Source of the DNA: JBNKDD01 sp050288085
GTDB lineage: Bacteria; Chloroflexota; Anaerolineae; Aggregatilineales; UBA3940
NCBI GenBank assembly: GCA_050288085.1
Contig: JBNKDD010000006.1
Location: forward strand, 1 to 54,011
Length of the DNA stretch: 54,011 bases
Direction of reading: 5' to 3'
Position numbers and translations under genes: made by a program. Each line of letters begins with the position of its first letter. The first letter of the stretch is position 1. The notes beneath the pieces are model-generated. The model saw only the letters and a list, made by a program, of their open reading frames with translations, was not told the origin of the DNA and did no database searches. Positions 22,731 through 30,581 of this stretch are shown one piece after another.

Positions 22731-25105
22731 TCGCTGCGCTGGCAATCGCTGCTATCTATTTGATCTTATTCGCAGTTGCCATTCTCCGACGACCACAGCG
22801 TGATTCATCCGAATCATGGTTGCTGGGTTATTGCTTCTATTCCGCGCTTCTAATGGGTCTTCACGGTCTGATCCTGAGTGCGGACACAATCGATCCCTCC
22901 AGTTCAGTGATCGCGATTGTCGGGCTTATGTTTAGCGTCAGCCTGCTAGGTTTCCTGACCCTGGCTTATCTAAACCGCCCCATGCCTGCCTGGTGGTCGG
23001 CGCTGAACGTACTGTGGATCGGCGCGGTATTGGTTGCTGATCTGAGCAATGCTCCCAGTATATTGGACAGCCAGACCCATATCCCGACCCTGGGGCCAGA
23101 CCTGACTCTCAGTGCGGAGATCATCACGCTGGGCTGGCTGGCCATGTCATTGATACTTTTTGCAATCACAACCCGTGCCTTCCTTAAAGAACCGCTCCCC
23201 CTGTACGCCAACCGGATTTTATTCTGGGCGGTGATCTTGCCCTTTGTTCTGCTGGGGGATTTGCTTAGTGCCTGGCTCAACCCACCCTGGAACTATGTAG
23301 GCTACGGCCTGCGCCTGTTAGGAACAATAGGGATTACCTACGGCATTTTGACCTACCGCATCCCTGATCTACGGGGAGGATTTCGCTGGCTGGTCAGCCG
23401 CTCCATCCTGACACTGATGACGGCTGTACTGGCCCTGGGCGGAATTCTGGCGGCGCTTTATCTTCGCATTCCGGCAGAACTGGGCCTCAATCCGGTTGCA
23501 TCTCAGTGGGTATTGTTTGTTGCGGCGGCCTTGCTCGTGGCCGTTCTGCAGCAGCCCTTGCGACAGTTTTTACGCTTGCTGCTGCACAATCTGATCGTTC
23601 GCGAGGTAATTGATCCGACCGAGGCGGTTCAACGCTACGGCCAGCGGATCAGCCAGGTGATCGATTTGTACCAACTGGCCGAGGTCGCAATTGAAACGAT
23701 TAATGAACTACTGACCACCCGGAAGGGCTACCTGATTTTAGCCACTCAGGCTGAGGAACAGGTTATCCTGGATGCGCTCGGCGGAGACTCGGCGGCTGCA
23801 CCGCCGCCTTCCGGCATCTTGTCAATCGATGGCCCAATCTACCGGTACTTCATGTCCACTAACCGGCCACTCCTCCAATATGATATTGACTATCACAAAG
23901 ATTACCGGGAGGCTCCCGCTTCCGAACGTCGTTACTTCACCCGGCTGGAGATGGATATCTATGCGCCGATTATCGATGATGAGAAGTTGATCGGCTTGAT
24001 CGCGCTTGGCCCCAAAGCCAACGATGATCCTTTCCTGCCGCCGGAAATGCCGCTGCTAACCGCCTTAGCCCAGCAGACGGTTGTTGGCCTCGAAAATGCG
24101 CGGCTGGTTGCCGACCTGCGAGGGCTTAACCAGGAAATCAGCGCCCTCAACGAAGACTTGAGCATGACTAACCAGCAGTTAGAACGGCTTGATGCGGTCA
24201 AGACCGACTTCATTACGATTGCCTCGCATGAACTGCGGACGCCACTGACCCAGATACAGGGCTATTCAGACCTGCTGGGCGAGATGTCATCCCGCAATAT
24301 GCTGGATGCAGACCAGACCCAGGAAATTACCCGCAGTCTGAGCCAGGCCAGCGCCCGTATGGCGGAAGTTATCGGCTCCATGCTGGACGTATCCCAGATC
24401 GACGTGGAGAATATGGGGCTCAACTTTGTCGAGACCGGGCTGGCAAGCGTCATCAAGCTGGCGATTGACCCCTATACCGAGGCGATTGAGGAACGTAACC
24501 TGACCCTCGCCGCAAGAGGGCTGCGGAACCTTCCGAACATCAACGCCGACTATAAACGGTTGGTGCAGGCTTTCCAAAACCTGATCAGCAACGCGATCAA
24601 ATATACGCCTGATGGCGGTACGATCAATATCGTCGGGCAGATTTACAAGCGAAATACCGACGATGAGCCGGTCAGCATCCAACTCAGCATTTCGGATACT
24701 GGCATCGGTATCGATGAAGAACAGCACGAACTGATCTTTGAAAAGTTCTACCGCGTGGGGTCCACCGCACTTCACTCAACCGGAACGACCAAGTTCAAAG
24801 GGGCCGGGCCGGGGCTGGGCTTGCCCATCACCAAAGGGATTATCGAAGGGCATGGCGGCCAAATCTGGGTGGAAAGCAAAGGCCATGACGAAGAGAACAT
24901 GCTCGGCAGTACCTTCCACATCGTGTTACCAATCCGGCCTCCGGCTATGGAAGTCAAAGAACGGCTGCAAGAGATACAGGTAGTTATCTCAGAGGAACGC
25001 GAGGGAGAAGAAGGGGAAGAGCTCGATGCTACACGGATCGGCCCCAGCCCCTTTGCTGACCTGTTGAAAGCTGTCAAAAAGACCGATTCAGAATCAACAG
25101 ACTGA
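22727..25105 (+). CDS. Membrane sensor histidine kinase with GAF domain
   Basis: 792 residues. The first ~290 hold about eight membrane helices in the style of the 7TM histidine-kinase N-terminal sensor (LAIAAIYLILFAVAILRR onwards). A GAF domain spans ~300-465 (MDIYAPIIDDEKLIGLIALG), then a short coiled coil (LRGLNQEISALNEDLSMTN) and the HisKA domain with phospho-acceptor His501 (ASHELRTPLTQ). The ATPase shows the N box NLISNAIKYTPDGG, G1 SDTGIGID and G2 GPGLGLPITKGII. The C-terminal ~50 residues are acidic. No response regulator is adjacent, so the target is unknown. The ATG overlaps the gyrA stop (ATGA), so kinase translation should follow gyrA. Confidence 0.9.
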   Translation: MIAALAIAAIYLILFAVAILRRPQRDSSESWLLGYCFYSALLMGLHGLILSADTIDPSSSVIAIVGLMFSVSLLGFLTLAYLNRPMPAWWSALNVLWIGAVLVADLSNAPSILDSQTHIPTLGPDLTLSAEIITLGWLAMSLILFAITTRAFLKEPLPLYANRILFWAVILPFVLLGDLLSAWLNPPWNYVGYGLRLLGTIGITYGILTYRIPDLRGGFRWLVSRSILTLMTAVLALGGILAALYLRIPAELGLNPVASQWVLFVAAALLVAVLQQPLRQFLRLLLHNLIVREVIDPTEAVQRYGQRISQVIDLYQLAEVAIETINELLTTRKGYLILATQAEEQVILDALGGDSAAAPPPSGILSIDGPIYRYFMSTNRPLLQYDIDYHKDYREAPASERRYFTRLEMDIYAPIIDDEKLIGLIALGPKANDDPFLPPEMPLLTALAQQTVVGLENARLVADLRGLNQEISALNEDLSMTNQQLERLDAVKTDFITIASHELRTPLTQIQGYSDLLGEMSSRNMLDADQTQEITRSLSQASARMAEVIGSMLDVSQIDVENMGLNFVETGLASVIKLAIDPYTEAIEERNLTLAARGLRNLPNINADYKRLVQAFQNLISNAIKYTPDGGTINIVGQIYKRNTDDEPVSIQLSISDTGIGIDEEQHELIFEKFYRVGSTALHSTGTTKFKGAGPGLGLPITKGIIEGHGGQIWVESKGHDEENMLGSTFHIVLPIRPPAMEVKERLQEIQVVISEEREGEEGEELDATRIGPSPFADLLKAVKKTDSESTD

Positions 25106-25930
25106 GAGATGATCGCCTTCATCCGGCCAGCAGACACCCACTACCTGATCGGGGGTAACAGCTTCGGCCAATAACTGCGAGGCCAGTTTATAAAAGGCGG
25201 TTGGACTGCCACTCGTAAAGTAGGTAACGCGCCCCGTGTGATCCGGGGCGCTTCGCTGCTCGGCGATCACCCGCCCTACCTGCCGTACTACCGCCGGGCC
25301 GGGATCGACTATTTCTACATCCGGCCCAACAATCTTTTGCAAAACAGGCGTCAAAAACGGGAAATGGGTACAGCCCAGCACTAACTGGTCAATACCGGCA
25401 TCGATTAGCGGGCCTAAATAGTGTTCGCCTTTTTGATATGCCGCCGCCGTATCCAGTTCCCCGGCTTCGACCAGTGTTACAAAATCGGGGCAAACCTGGG
25501 TTACGACTTCTACGCCATCGGCAAAACGATCGACCACACTGGCAAACAGTTCTCCCTGATAAGTCGCCTCGGTCGTGATCACACCGATAATCCCACTGTT
25601 GGTACGGGCCGCCGCCGGTTTGACGGCAGGCTCCATGCCGACAAACGAAACATCAGGGAACACTTCACGCAGGTGGTATAGGCCAGCCGCCGAAGCTGCA
25701 TTACAGGCCACAACGATAGTTTTTGCACCGCGTTCAAGCAGAAAAAGCGTAATAGCCCGCACAAACCGGCGAATTTCTTCCAGGCTGCGCGGGCCGTAGG
25801 GAACATGTCCCTGGTCAGCAAAATATAATACATCTTCGTTGGGAAGCTGGCGGCGAATTTCTGCCAGGATAGACAGGCCGCCAACACCCGAATCCAACAC
25901 CCCTATTGGGTTAACATTCCCCTGCGGCAT
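25094..25930 (-). CDS. murI: Glutamate racemase
   Basis: 278 residues. Converts L-glutamate to D-glutamate for peptidoglycan. The two catalytic cysteines are Cys76 (VVACNAASAAG) and Cys187 (LVLGCTHFPFL); the substrate loop GVLDSGVGGLSIL and YFADQGHVPYG are intact. Length is normal, with a slightly longer C-terminus. The gene overlaps the end of the upstream amidotransferase gene by 20 bases and, convergently, the sensor kinase by 12 bases. Together with alanine racemase at 7.4 kb it supplies both D-amino acids of the stem peptide. Confidence 0.95.
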   Translation of the reverse strand: MPQGNVNPIGVLDSGVGGLSILAEIRRQLPNEDVLYFADQGHVPYGPRSLEEIRRFVRAITLFLLERGAKTIVVACNAASAAGLYHLREVFPDVSFVGMEPAVKPAAARTNSGIIGVITTEATYQGELFASVVDRFADGVEVVTQVCPDFVTLVEAGELDTAAAYQKGEHYLGPLIDAGIDQLVLGCTHFPFLTPVLQKIVGPDVEIVDPGPAVVRQVGRVIAEQRSAPDHTGRVTYFTSGSPTAFYKLASQLLAEAVTPDQVVGVCWPDEGDHLSVC

Positions 25931-26639
25931 GGGCTAACCCTGTAAACAGGCGTTTCATCGATGGGCATTCATCTACCAGCGTCTCAGGATGCCATTGCAC
26001 CCCCAGGGCAAAACGCCGATCTCGCATTTCAACCCCCTCGATGATGCCATCGTCAGCACGGGCAACCACCTCTAACCCAGGGGCCAGATCGCCAATAGCC
26101 TGGTGATGCAGGCTGTTAACAGCCAGGCGTTCCCCATCGATTCCCAGTGTGGTATGCAACAAACTGCCGGGAGTAACCGTCACCTCATGCGTAAGCAGTT
26201 TATACAGGGCATCCGTGTTGGCATCGTGCCGTAAGGCTCCCTTGATATCGGAGGGAATATCCTGGATCAAGGAACCGCCCAGGACGACATTCATCACCTG
26301 GATGCCCCGGCAGATCGCCAACAGGGGCTTATCATCTTCAACTGCCCAACGAACTAACTGAGCTTCGATCTCATCCCGGTTAGGCTCAATCCCCTGAACG
26401 TAAGGTGAAGGCGACTGTCCATAACGAGTCGGATCAACGTCGCCTCCGCCAGAGATCACAAGGCCATCTAATTGTTCGTAGATGTGTCGCAGCGTCTCTT
26501 GATCGACATACAGCGGGATCATAACCGGAACCCCGCCCGATCCCGAAACCGCCAGGGCATAAGCTGGTCGCAAAGCATAAACCGGCCCATCTGAGTCTGC
26601 CGGTTTAATTGCACCAACGGTAATACCGATCAATGGCAT
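25911..26639 (-). CDS. Class I glutamine amidotransferase-like hydrolase (PuuD / peptidase C26 family)
   Basis: 242 residues. The nucleophile is Cys110 in LLAICRGIQVMN and the His-Glu pair is in VQWHPETL; SGGGDVDPTRYG and SLHHQAIGDL are also typical of gamma-glutamyl-gamma-aminobutyrate hydrolase and related C26 peptidases. These free enzymes cut gamma-glutamyl amide bonds. Substrate is not fixed; a link with D-glutamate metabolism is conceivable because murI overlaps its 3' end. It lies 16 bases downstream of rplS, so rplS, this gene and murI may be one transcript. Confidence 0.87.
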   Translation of the reverse strand: MPLIGITVGAIKPADSDGPVYALRPAYALAVSGSGGVPVMIPLYVDQETLRHIYEQLDGLVISGGGDVDPTRYGQSPSPYVQGIEPNRDEIEAQLVRWAVEDDKPLLAICRGIQVMNVVLGGSLIQDIPSDIKGALRHDANTDALYKLLTHEVTVTPGSLLHTTLGIDGERLAVNSLHHQAIGDLAPGLEVVARADDGIIEGVEMRDRRFALGVQWHPETLVDECPSMKRLFTGLAHAAGEC

Positions 26640-26655
26640 ATGTACCGCCGAGTTT

Positions 26656-27012
26656 CTATTTGCGCTTCTTCTCTCTTAAGACCGCCCGTTTACCCTGGCG
26701 TTCACGCAAGAAGTAAAGCTGTGCCCGCCGTACATGGGCGTGGCGCAAAACTTCTACTTTCTCAAGGCGCGGGGAGCGAAGCAAGAAGGTACGCTCAATG
26801 CCTACCCCATGCGATCCGATCCGGCGGACGGTGAAGTTCGCATTGTTGCCCCCCTTACGAAGACGGATAATCGTACCAGGGAAAACCTGTACACGCTCAC
26901 GATCACCTTCCACAATACGGACATGCACTTTCACGCTGTCACCGGGTCGTAATTGTGGGATGTTTGGATTAGCTTCTGTTTCCAACGATTTTAACAGTTC
27001 AATGTCGCTCAT
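26656..27012 (-). CDS. rplS: 50S ribosomal protein L19
   Basis: 118 residues with the L19 pattern: IPQLRPGDSVKVHVRI, RVQVFPGTIIRLRKGG, NFTVRRIGSHGVGIERTF, the LEKVEVLRHAHVRRAQLYFL block and a Lys/Arg-rich end. It sits at the interface of the two subunits. ATG 27012 gives the usual length; an in-frame TTG at 27036 is less likely. No good ribosome site lies directly before 27012, whereas a perfect AGGAGG lies 45 bases upstream. Unlike in many bacteria, trmD and rimM are not next to it. Confidence 0.95.
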   Translation of the reverse strand: MSDIELLKSLETEANPNIPQLRPGDSVKVHVRIVEGDRERVQVFPGTIIRLRKGGNNANFTVRRIGSHGVGIERTFLLRSPRLEKVEVLRHAHVRRAQLYFLRERQGKRAVLREKKRK

Positions 27013-27174
27013 GGCGATTGCGGCCAGATAACCCAAAAAGGTTCAATGCAGCCGCATCCTCCTCTCTCTAAATGATTGTCTAACTAACATAAAGAAACCA
27101 GCCACCGGCTGGTCTATTGTCTCAGACAGTAAGGCTGAGGGCAGATTATAACCCTTGGGGGACGGCTAGAGCAA
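27013..27174 (-). promoter_or_regulatory. rplS promoter and structured leader
   Basis: On the minus strand TTGCTC (27174-27169), 18 bp and a perfect TATAAT (27150-27145) form a promoter. The ~125-nt leader has a 7-bp hairpin ACCAGCC/GGCTGGT (27097-27113) followed by TTTCTTTAT, which looks like an early terminator. Next comes AGGAGG (27063-27058), touching an ATG that opens a four-codon frame in phase with rplS, then TGA. A second small hairpin (AACC/GGTT) lies before the rplS ATG. The arrangement suggests attenuation or autogenous control, as for many ribosomal protein genes. Confidence 0.45.
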
Positions 27175-27259
27175 CTTCCAAATATTTGATGAGTGGAACT
27201 TCCCTGGCTTGCGCAGCGTCTTATGGATGGACTATATAATAGATTGTAGAGGAGACGCT

Positions 27260-28081
27260 ATGAGTGAGCATGACCTTCCCCCTTCAGAGCGAAAAGGACG
27301 TACCGTCGGAAAGACGATGGGCATTTCGGAGAACCAGGTTGGAGTTGTAATCGCCGCCATCGTACTGACTTCGATCCTGGCCGGTGGGATCGCCGGTTTT
27401 TTTATCGGGCGCTGGTATGAACAACGGCAGCAGCCGATCTTTCCAGCTTATGACGCCGCCTATCTGCTCGGTGCAACGTTGGATGATCAAGGCGATGCAG
27501 TAGTTGTGAGAGATCTCATTCTCGGTGGCCCGGCTTACAATGCCGGAATACAGGAGGGTGACCATCTAAAGGTGATCGAGCAGCAGCCGGTCAATGATGC
27601 ACGGCAGGCTGAAAAGATCATCGAGGGCTATGCGGTCGGAGACATGCTGCGGGTAGAGATCGACCGGAACCACTTCATTGAGCAGTACACCGTGACCCTG
27701 GGCTTATACCTGCCCATTCAAGATCCGACTGTTCCGCCTCCCGCCACGCCCACACCGATCATGATCATTCCGCCACCTCAACCGCAGGGGTCTTTTGGGG
27801 ATGCACGGTTAGGCGTTTATTACCGGATGCTGGAACCCGGCGATCCGTTTGGCGTCGCCGATGGCGCATTGATGATCACCGTGTGGGATGGTGGCCCTGC
27901 AAGCCAGGCCAAATTAAGCGCGGGCGATATCGTCCTACAGGTGGAAGGCCGGAAACTTTCACAGACTTATACCCTGGAAAACGCGTTGGATAATTTCCGA
28001 CCGGGTCAAACGGTGAGACTCTACGTCCTTAAAGCGGGCGGCTCCGAGACAACAATCCGGGTTACATTGGGAAGTGGATAG
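27260..28081 (+). CDS. Membrane-anchored protein with two PDZ domains
   Basis: About 273 residues. After a short polar start there is one membrane helix (~27-48, VVIAAIVLTSILAGGIAGFF). Outside follow two PDZ-like domains: ~60-165 (GGPAYNAGIQEGDHLKVIE) and ~185-272 (GGPASQAKLSAGDIVLQVEG), joined by a Pro-rich linker (PTVPPPATPTPIMIIPPPQP). No protease domain is present, so it differs from HtrA/DegP and looks like a substrate- or partner-binding scaffold at the cell surface. AGGAG before ATG 27260 fixes the start; TATAAT at 27235-27240 is a possible -10 box without a good -35. It is divergent from rplS. Confidence 0.82.
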   Translation: MSEHDLPPSERKGRTVGKTMGISENQVGVVIAAIVLTSILAGGIAGFFIGRWYEQRQQPIFPAYDAAYLLGATLDDQGDAVVVRDLILGGPAYNAGIQEGDHLKVIEQQPVNDARQAEKIIEGYAVGDMLRVEIDRNHFIEQYTVTLGLYLPIQDPTVPPPATPTPIMIIPPPQPQGSFGDARLGVYYRMLEPGDPFGVADGALMITVWDGGPASQAKLSAGDIVLQVEGRKLSQTYTLENALDNFRPGQTVRLYVLKAGGSETTIRVTLGSG

Positions 28082-28105
28082 GGTTATTTTTTATACACGT
28101 CTATC

Positions 28106-28135
28106 TGTATGGACACGGCATACCGTGTCCATACA
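28106..28135. terminator. Strong palindrome between convergent genes
   Basis: TGTATGGACACGG (28106-28118) and CCGTGTCCATACA (28123-28135) form a perfect 13-bp stem with the four-base loop CATA. It lies between the PDZ gene and the convergent MFS gene, where a bidirectional terminator is expected, but neither strand has a good T tract (the minus strand meets TAAAAAATAA only about 17 bases later). Confidence 0.5.
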
Positions 28136-28170
28136 ATTACCCGATCAAATTGTAAACACCCAATCACCGG

Positions 28171-30237
28171 TCAATGTGCTGCCGCACCCAGCAGATCCTT
28201 GTTTTCTTCCTGGGCAATACGGCGGCCCTCGTCCACATCAACCCGGACCAACAGGTAAATACCCACAAAGAAGAAGACAATCAGGCTGAGAATAGCTGGT
28301 CGGCTGCTGGCAAAGATGGCTCCCGCCACCGCGAATAAGAATGGCCCCAGAATAGAGGAGAATTTATCCATCACCCCGAACAGGCCAAAGAACTCACCGC
28401 TCTTGGCCGCAGGGGTCATACTCGCATACAGGCTGCGGCTGAGAGCCTGGCTGCCCCCCTGGACAATCGCCACCATCCAGGCCAGGAACCAGAATTCAAG
28501 CGTCGAATCGAGGAAGTATCCCCAGACTGCGATCACCGCATAGATAACCAGGGAGAGGATAATACTGCGCTTGGTGTTCAATGATTCGGCCAGCCGGGTG
28601 AATAAGGCCCGCCCGGCGGCCAGCGCGAATAAGGCCGCCAACACCTGCAAGGCCAGAATACTGCCGATAATCACCAGTAGATTATTTTGGCGACTGGGCG
28701 GCAGCACCTCAATCTGGGAGAAAGTCATGATCCCCGGCCCGGTATTGATCAGGCTGAGGATGTGCTCTCCGGGTTCTTCAGCCACGAAGGATTCGACAAC
28801 GCCGAATCGGGGTGTCTCGCTTTGAGCATCAATCACAACCGGGTCGCCCTGATCATCCAGGAGGGGCTGTCCGTCCAGTTCCACCGCCCATAGGCTATGT
28901 TCCGGGCCGAGGCTGTAAGTTAATTCGACCTCCTGCCCGTTGAAGGGGAAATCAAGCCGGGCATCTGGGGCAGTGGTCTGAGCATAAACCGTATCGTGAA
29001 GTGGATCGCCAAATATCCGGCTGATGAGGTCAAAAAATCCGCCACCGCTGAGGGCCTCTGCCGGGACGGTGACCGTTTCCCAATCGCTGGCAGTCGCAAT
29101 CGCTTTGCCAACCGGGAAGTAAATTCCCTCACCGACCGCTGTCTCGGTCGCAACGAAGGGCGGCGGCTCTGCCCCGCTCAGGCGTTCGGGGAGTGCAGAT
29201 CGCCCTACCGCTCCGGCGATAGGCAGCAGCACCAGGTTAAACAGAACAAACGCCAGGAAAAAGGGACGGCGCTTCTCAGCCGGATTGGGCAGCCGCCCGA
29301 AGATCAGGCTGAAGGGGATACCGATGAACTGCACCAGCAGCAGGGCCAGGATCAACTCGATGCTGCCAAAGCCCAGTTCCGCGCCGTAAATGGTCGCCAC
29401 CCCGATGATCGTACCGATCCCGTCGTTGTATATCAGGAAAGCGACCAGGTACTTGAACAACTCCCGGTAGTGCTGAACATCAGAGAAGGTTTCCCGAAGC
29501 TGCTTAAAGCTGGCCGAAATGACAGTTTCCCCCGGTGGTAGTTCGGCGGTAGCAGAGGGTGGCTCCGGTACACGGCGGAAGATCGGAATCGAGAAGACTG
29601 CCCACCAGATTGCCACGCTCAGGAAAGAGAGTCGCGATCCCCAGAAAGGCATTATCTCTAAAAAGGCTGTCCCAAAGGCCGTGTCCTCGGCATAGATCAT
29701 CGCGACATTGATTGCCAGCAGCAGCCCACCACCCAGATATCCCATCGCGAAGCCGCGGGTAGCGACCCGATCGAGGTCATCTGGCCTGGCAACGTGGGGC
29801 AGCAGCGCATCGTAAAAGACATTAGCTCCCGTATAACCAATTCTCGCCAGCATAAAGATGATCGAAGCCAGCAGCCAATCCCCTGTATCGATCAGAACCA
29901 GGAAACCGGTCAGCAAGATACCCAGCCCAACAAACACCGCCAGGAAAATCTTCTTGCCCCGCATCACATCGGAAATAGTGCCCAGGATGGGCGATAGAAC
30001 GGCAACCACAAACAGCGAGAGACTTAAGCCCATGCTCCATAGAGCCGTTGCAGAAGCTTCGCTGGGCAGGGTAGCACCCGCAACCTGACTGTAATAAACC
30101 GGCAAAACGGCTGCCATGACGGTCGTAATGAAGGCTGAATTCGCCCAATCATATAAAGTCCAGGCACGAATCCGGCGTTTGTATTCCTGTTCATCAATGC
30201 CACCTGCGACAGCGGCGGTTATTTCGGCTGTGGTCAT
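28171..30237 (-). CDS. MFS transporter, Atg22/UMF1-like, with large inserted extracytoplasmic domain
   Basis: About 688 residues. The N-terminal half has six membrane helices (YDWANSAFITTVMAAVLPVY is the family's opening, as in vacuole effluxer Atg22 and UMF1 proteins), and the C-terminal half has another six (RALFTRLAESLNTKRSIILS, QALSRSLYASMTP, FGLFGVMDKFSSILGPFLF). Between them, ~345-515, lies a ~170-residue polar beta-rich insertion (WETVTVPAEALSGGGF, RLDFPFNGQEVELTYSLG, HILSLINTGPGIM) with the look of a galactose-binding or jelly-roll fold, not usual in this family. Substrate unknown. GGAGG is 5 bases before ATG 30237, which decides the start. Confidence 0.8.
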   Translation of the reverse strand: MTTAEITAAVAGGIDEQEYKRRIRAWTLYDWANSAFITTVMAAVLPVYYSQVAGATLPSEASATALWSMGLSLSLFVVAVLSPILGTISDVMRGKKIFLAVFVGLGILLTGFLVLIDTGDWLLASIIFMLARIGYTGANVFYDALLPHVARPDDLDRVATRGFAMGYLGGGLLLAINVAMIYAEDTAFGTAFLEIMPFWGSRLSFLSVAIWWAVFSIPIFRRVPEPPSATAELPPGETVISASFKQLRETFSDVQHYRELFKYLVAFLIYNDGIGTIIGVATIYGAELGFGSIELILALLLVQFIGIPFSLIFGRLPNPAEKRRPFFLAFVLFNLVLLPIAGAVGRSALPERLSGAEPPPFVATETAVGEGIYFPVGKAIATASDWETVTVPAEALSGGGFFDLISRIFGDPLHDTVYAQTTAPDARLDFPFNGQEVELTYSLGPEHSLWAVELDGQPLLDDQGDPVVIDAQSETPRFGVVESFVAEEPGEHILSLINTGPGIMTFSQIEVLPPSRQNNLLVIIGSILALQVLAALFALAAGRALFTRLAESLNTKRSIILSLVIYAVIAVWGYFLDSTLEFWFLAWMVAIVQGGSQALSRSLYASMTPAAKSGEFFGLFGVMDKFSSILGPFLFAVAGAIFASSRPAILSLIVFFFVGIYLLVRVDVDEGRRIAQEENKDLLGAAAH

Positions 30238-30315
30238 CTGATCCTCCGGTGGTAGTCGGAACCCAATCGACATAATTATAGGGCAAGCTATCAGGAGACA
30301 ACAATGATTTTAAGG

Positions 30316-30344
30316 TTGACTCGCCAGGAATCGCCCGGTACAAT
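30316..30344 (+). promoter_or_regulatory. Near-consensus promoter of the rhodanese-sufE operon
   Basis: TTGACT (30316-30321), exactly 17 bp and TACAAT (30339-30344): 5 of 6 matches in each box. Transcription would start near 30351, 231 bases before the rhodanese ATG. Confidence 0.7.
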
Positions 30345-30350
30345 TTAGAA

Positions 30351-30581
30351 GATATAGATGATATTTATATTACATTTAATCGAGGGTTATCCGACTTTAT
30401 GTATCGTTGCACCTGTATCAGGCGGGGCCGTTAGCTACCCGCACTTGATTACTTAACCTCAAGCGACAGGGTGGTATCGTCCCCGCCGCACCGACATGTT
30501 CTGCGGCCCGGTAACCGATGACACCCTTTTTTGCTGCCGGGTCACCGTATCTAACCTTAACAATTTATGGAGTGAATAGAG
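30351..30581 (+). promoter_or_regulatory. Structured 5' leader, candidate attenuator or riboswitch
   Basis: An unusually long leader with several helices: CCTG/CAGG (30412-30422), GCGGG/CCCGC (30422-30426/30438-30442), CTTGA/TCAAG (30444-30448/30459-30463), then an intrinsic terminator (30469-30532). GGCGGGG (30421-30427) is perfectly complementary to CCCCGCC (30481-30487), which lies inside the terminator hairpin, so a competing long-range helix or pseudoknot is possible. AGGGTGGTATCG at 30468-30479 recalls a T-box core, but the partner strand and the stem I expected of a T-box are not evident. It matches no other riboswitch class I know. TATGGAGTGA provides the ribosome site. Confidence 0.45.
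30469..30532 (+). terminator. Intrinsic terminator inside the leader (attenuator)
   Basis: 30469-30479 pairs with 30516-30526 over 11 positions (GGGTG/CACCC and ATCG/CGAT with one G-T pair and one G-A mismatch). It encloses a second stem CCGCA/TGCGG (30486-30490/30502-30506) and is followed at once by six T residues (30527-30532). It lies 49 bases before the rhodanese ATG, so unless it is bypassed, transcripts end here. Confidence 0.6.

Noticed and set aside
24287..24775. 162-codon open frame antisense to the gyrA-linked kinase
   Set aside because: It covers the conserved HisKA/ATPase part in reverse and has no start signals of its own.
30468..30487. T-box riboswitch identity for the rhodanese leader
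   Set aside because: Only the AGGGTGG core fits; the paired antiterminator arm and a stem I specifier loop could not be drawn, so I do not name it as a T-box.
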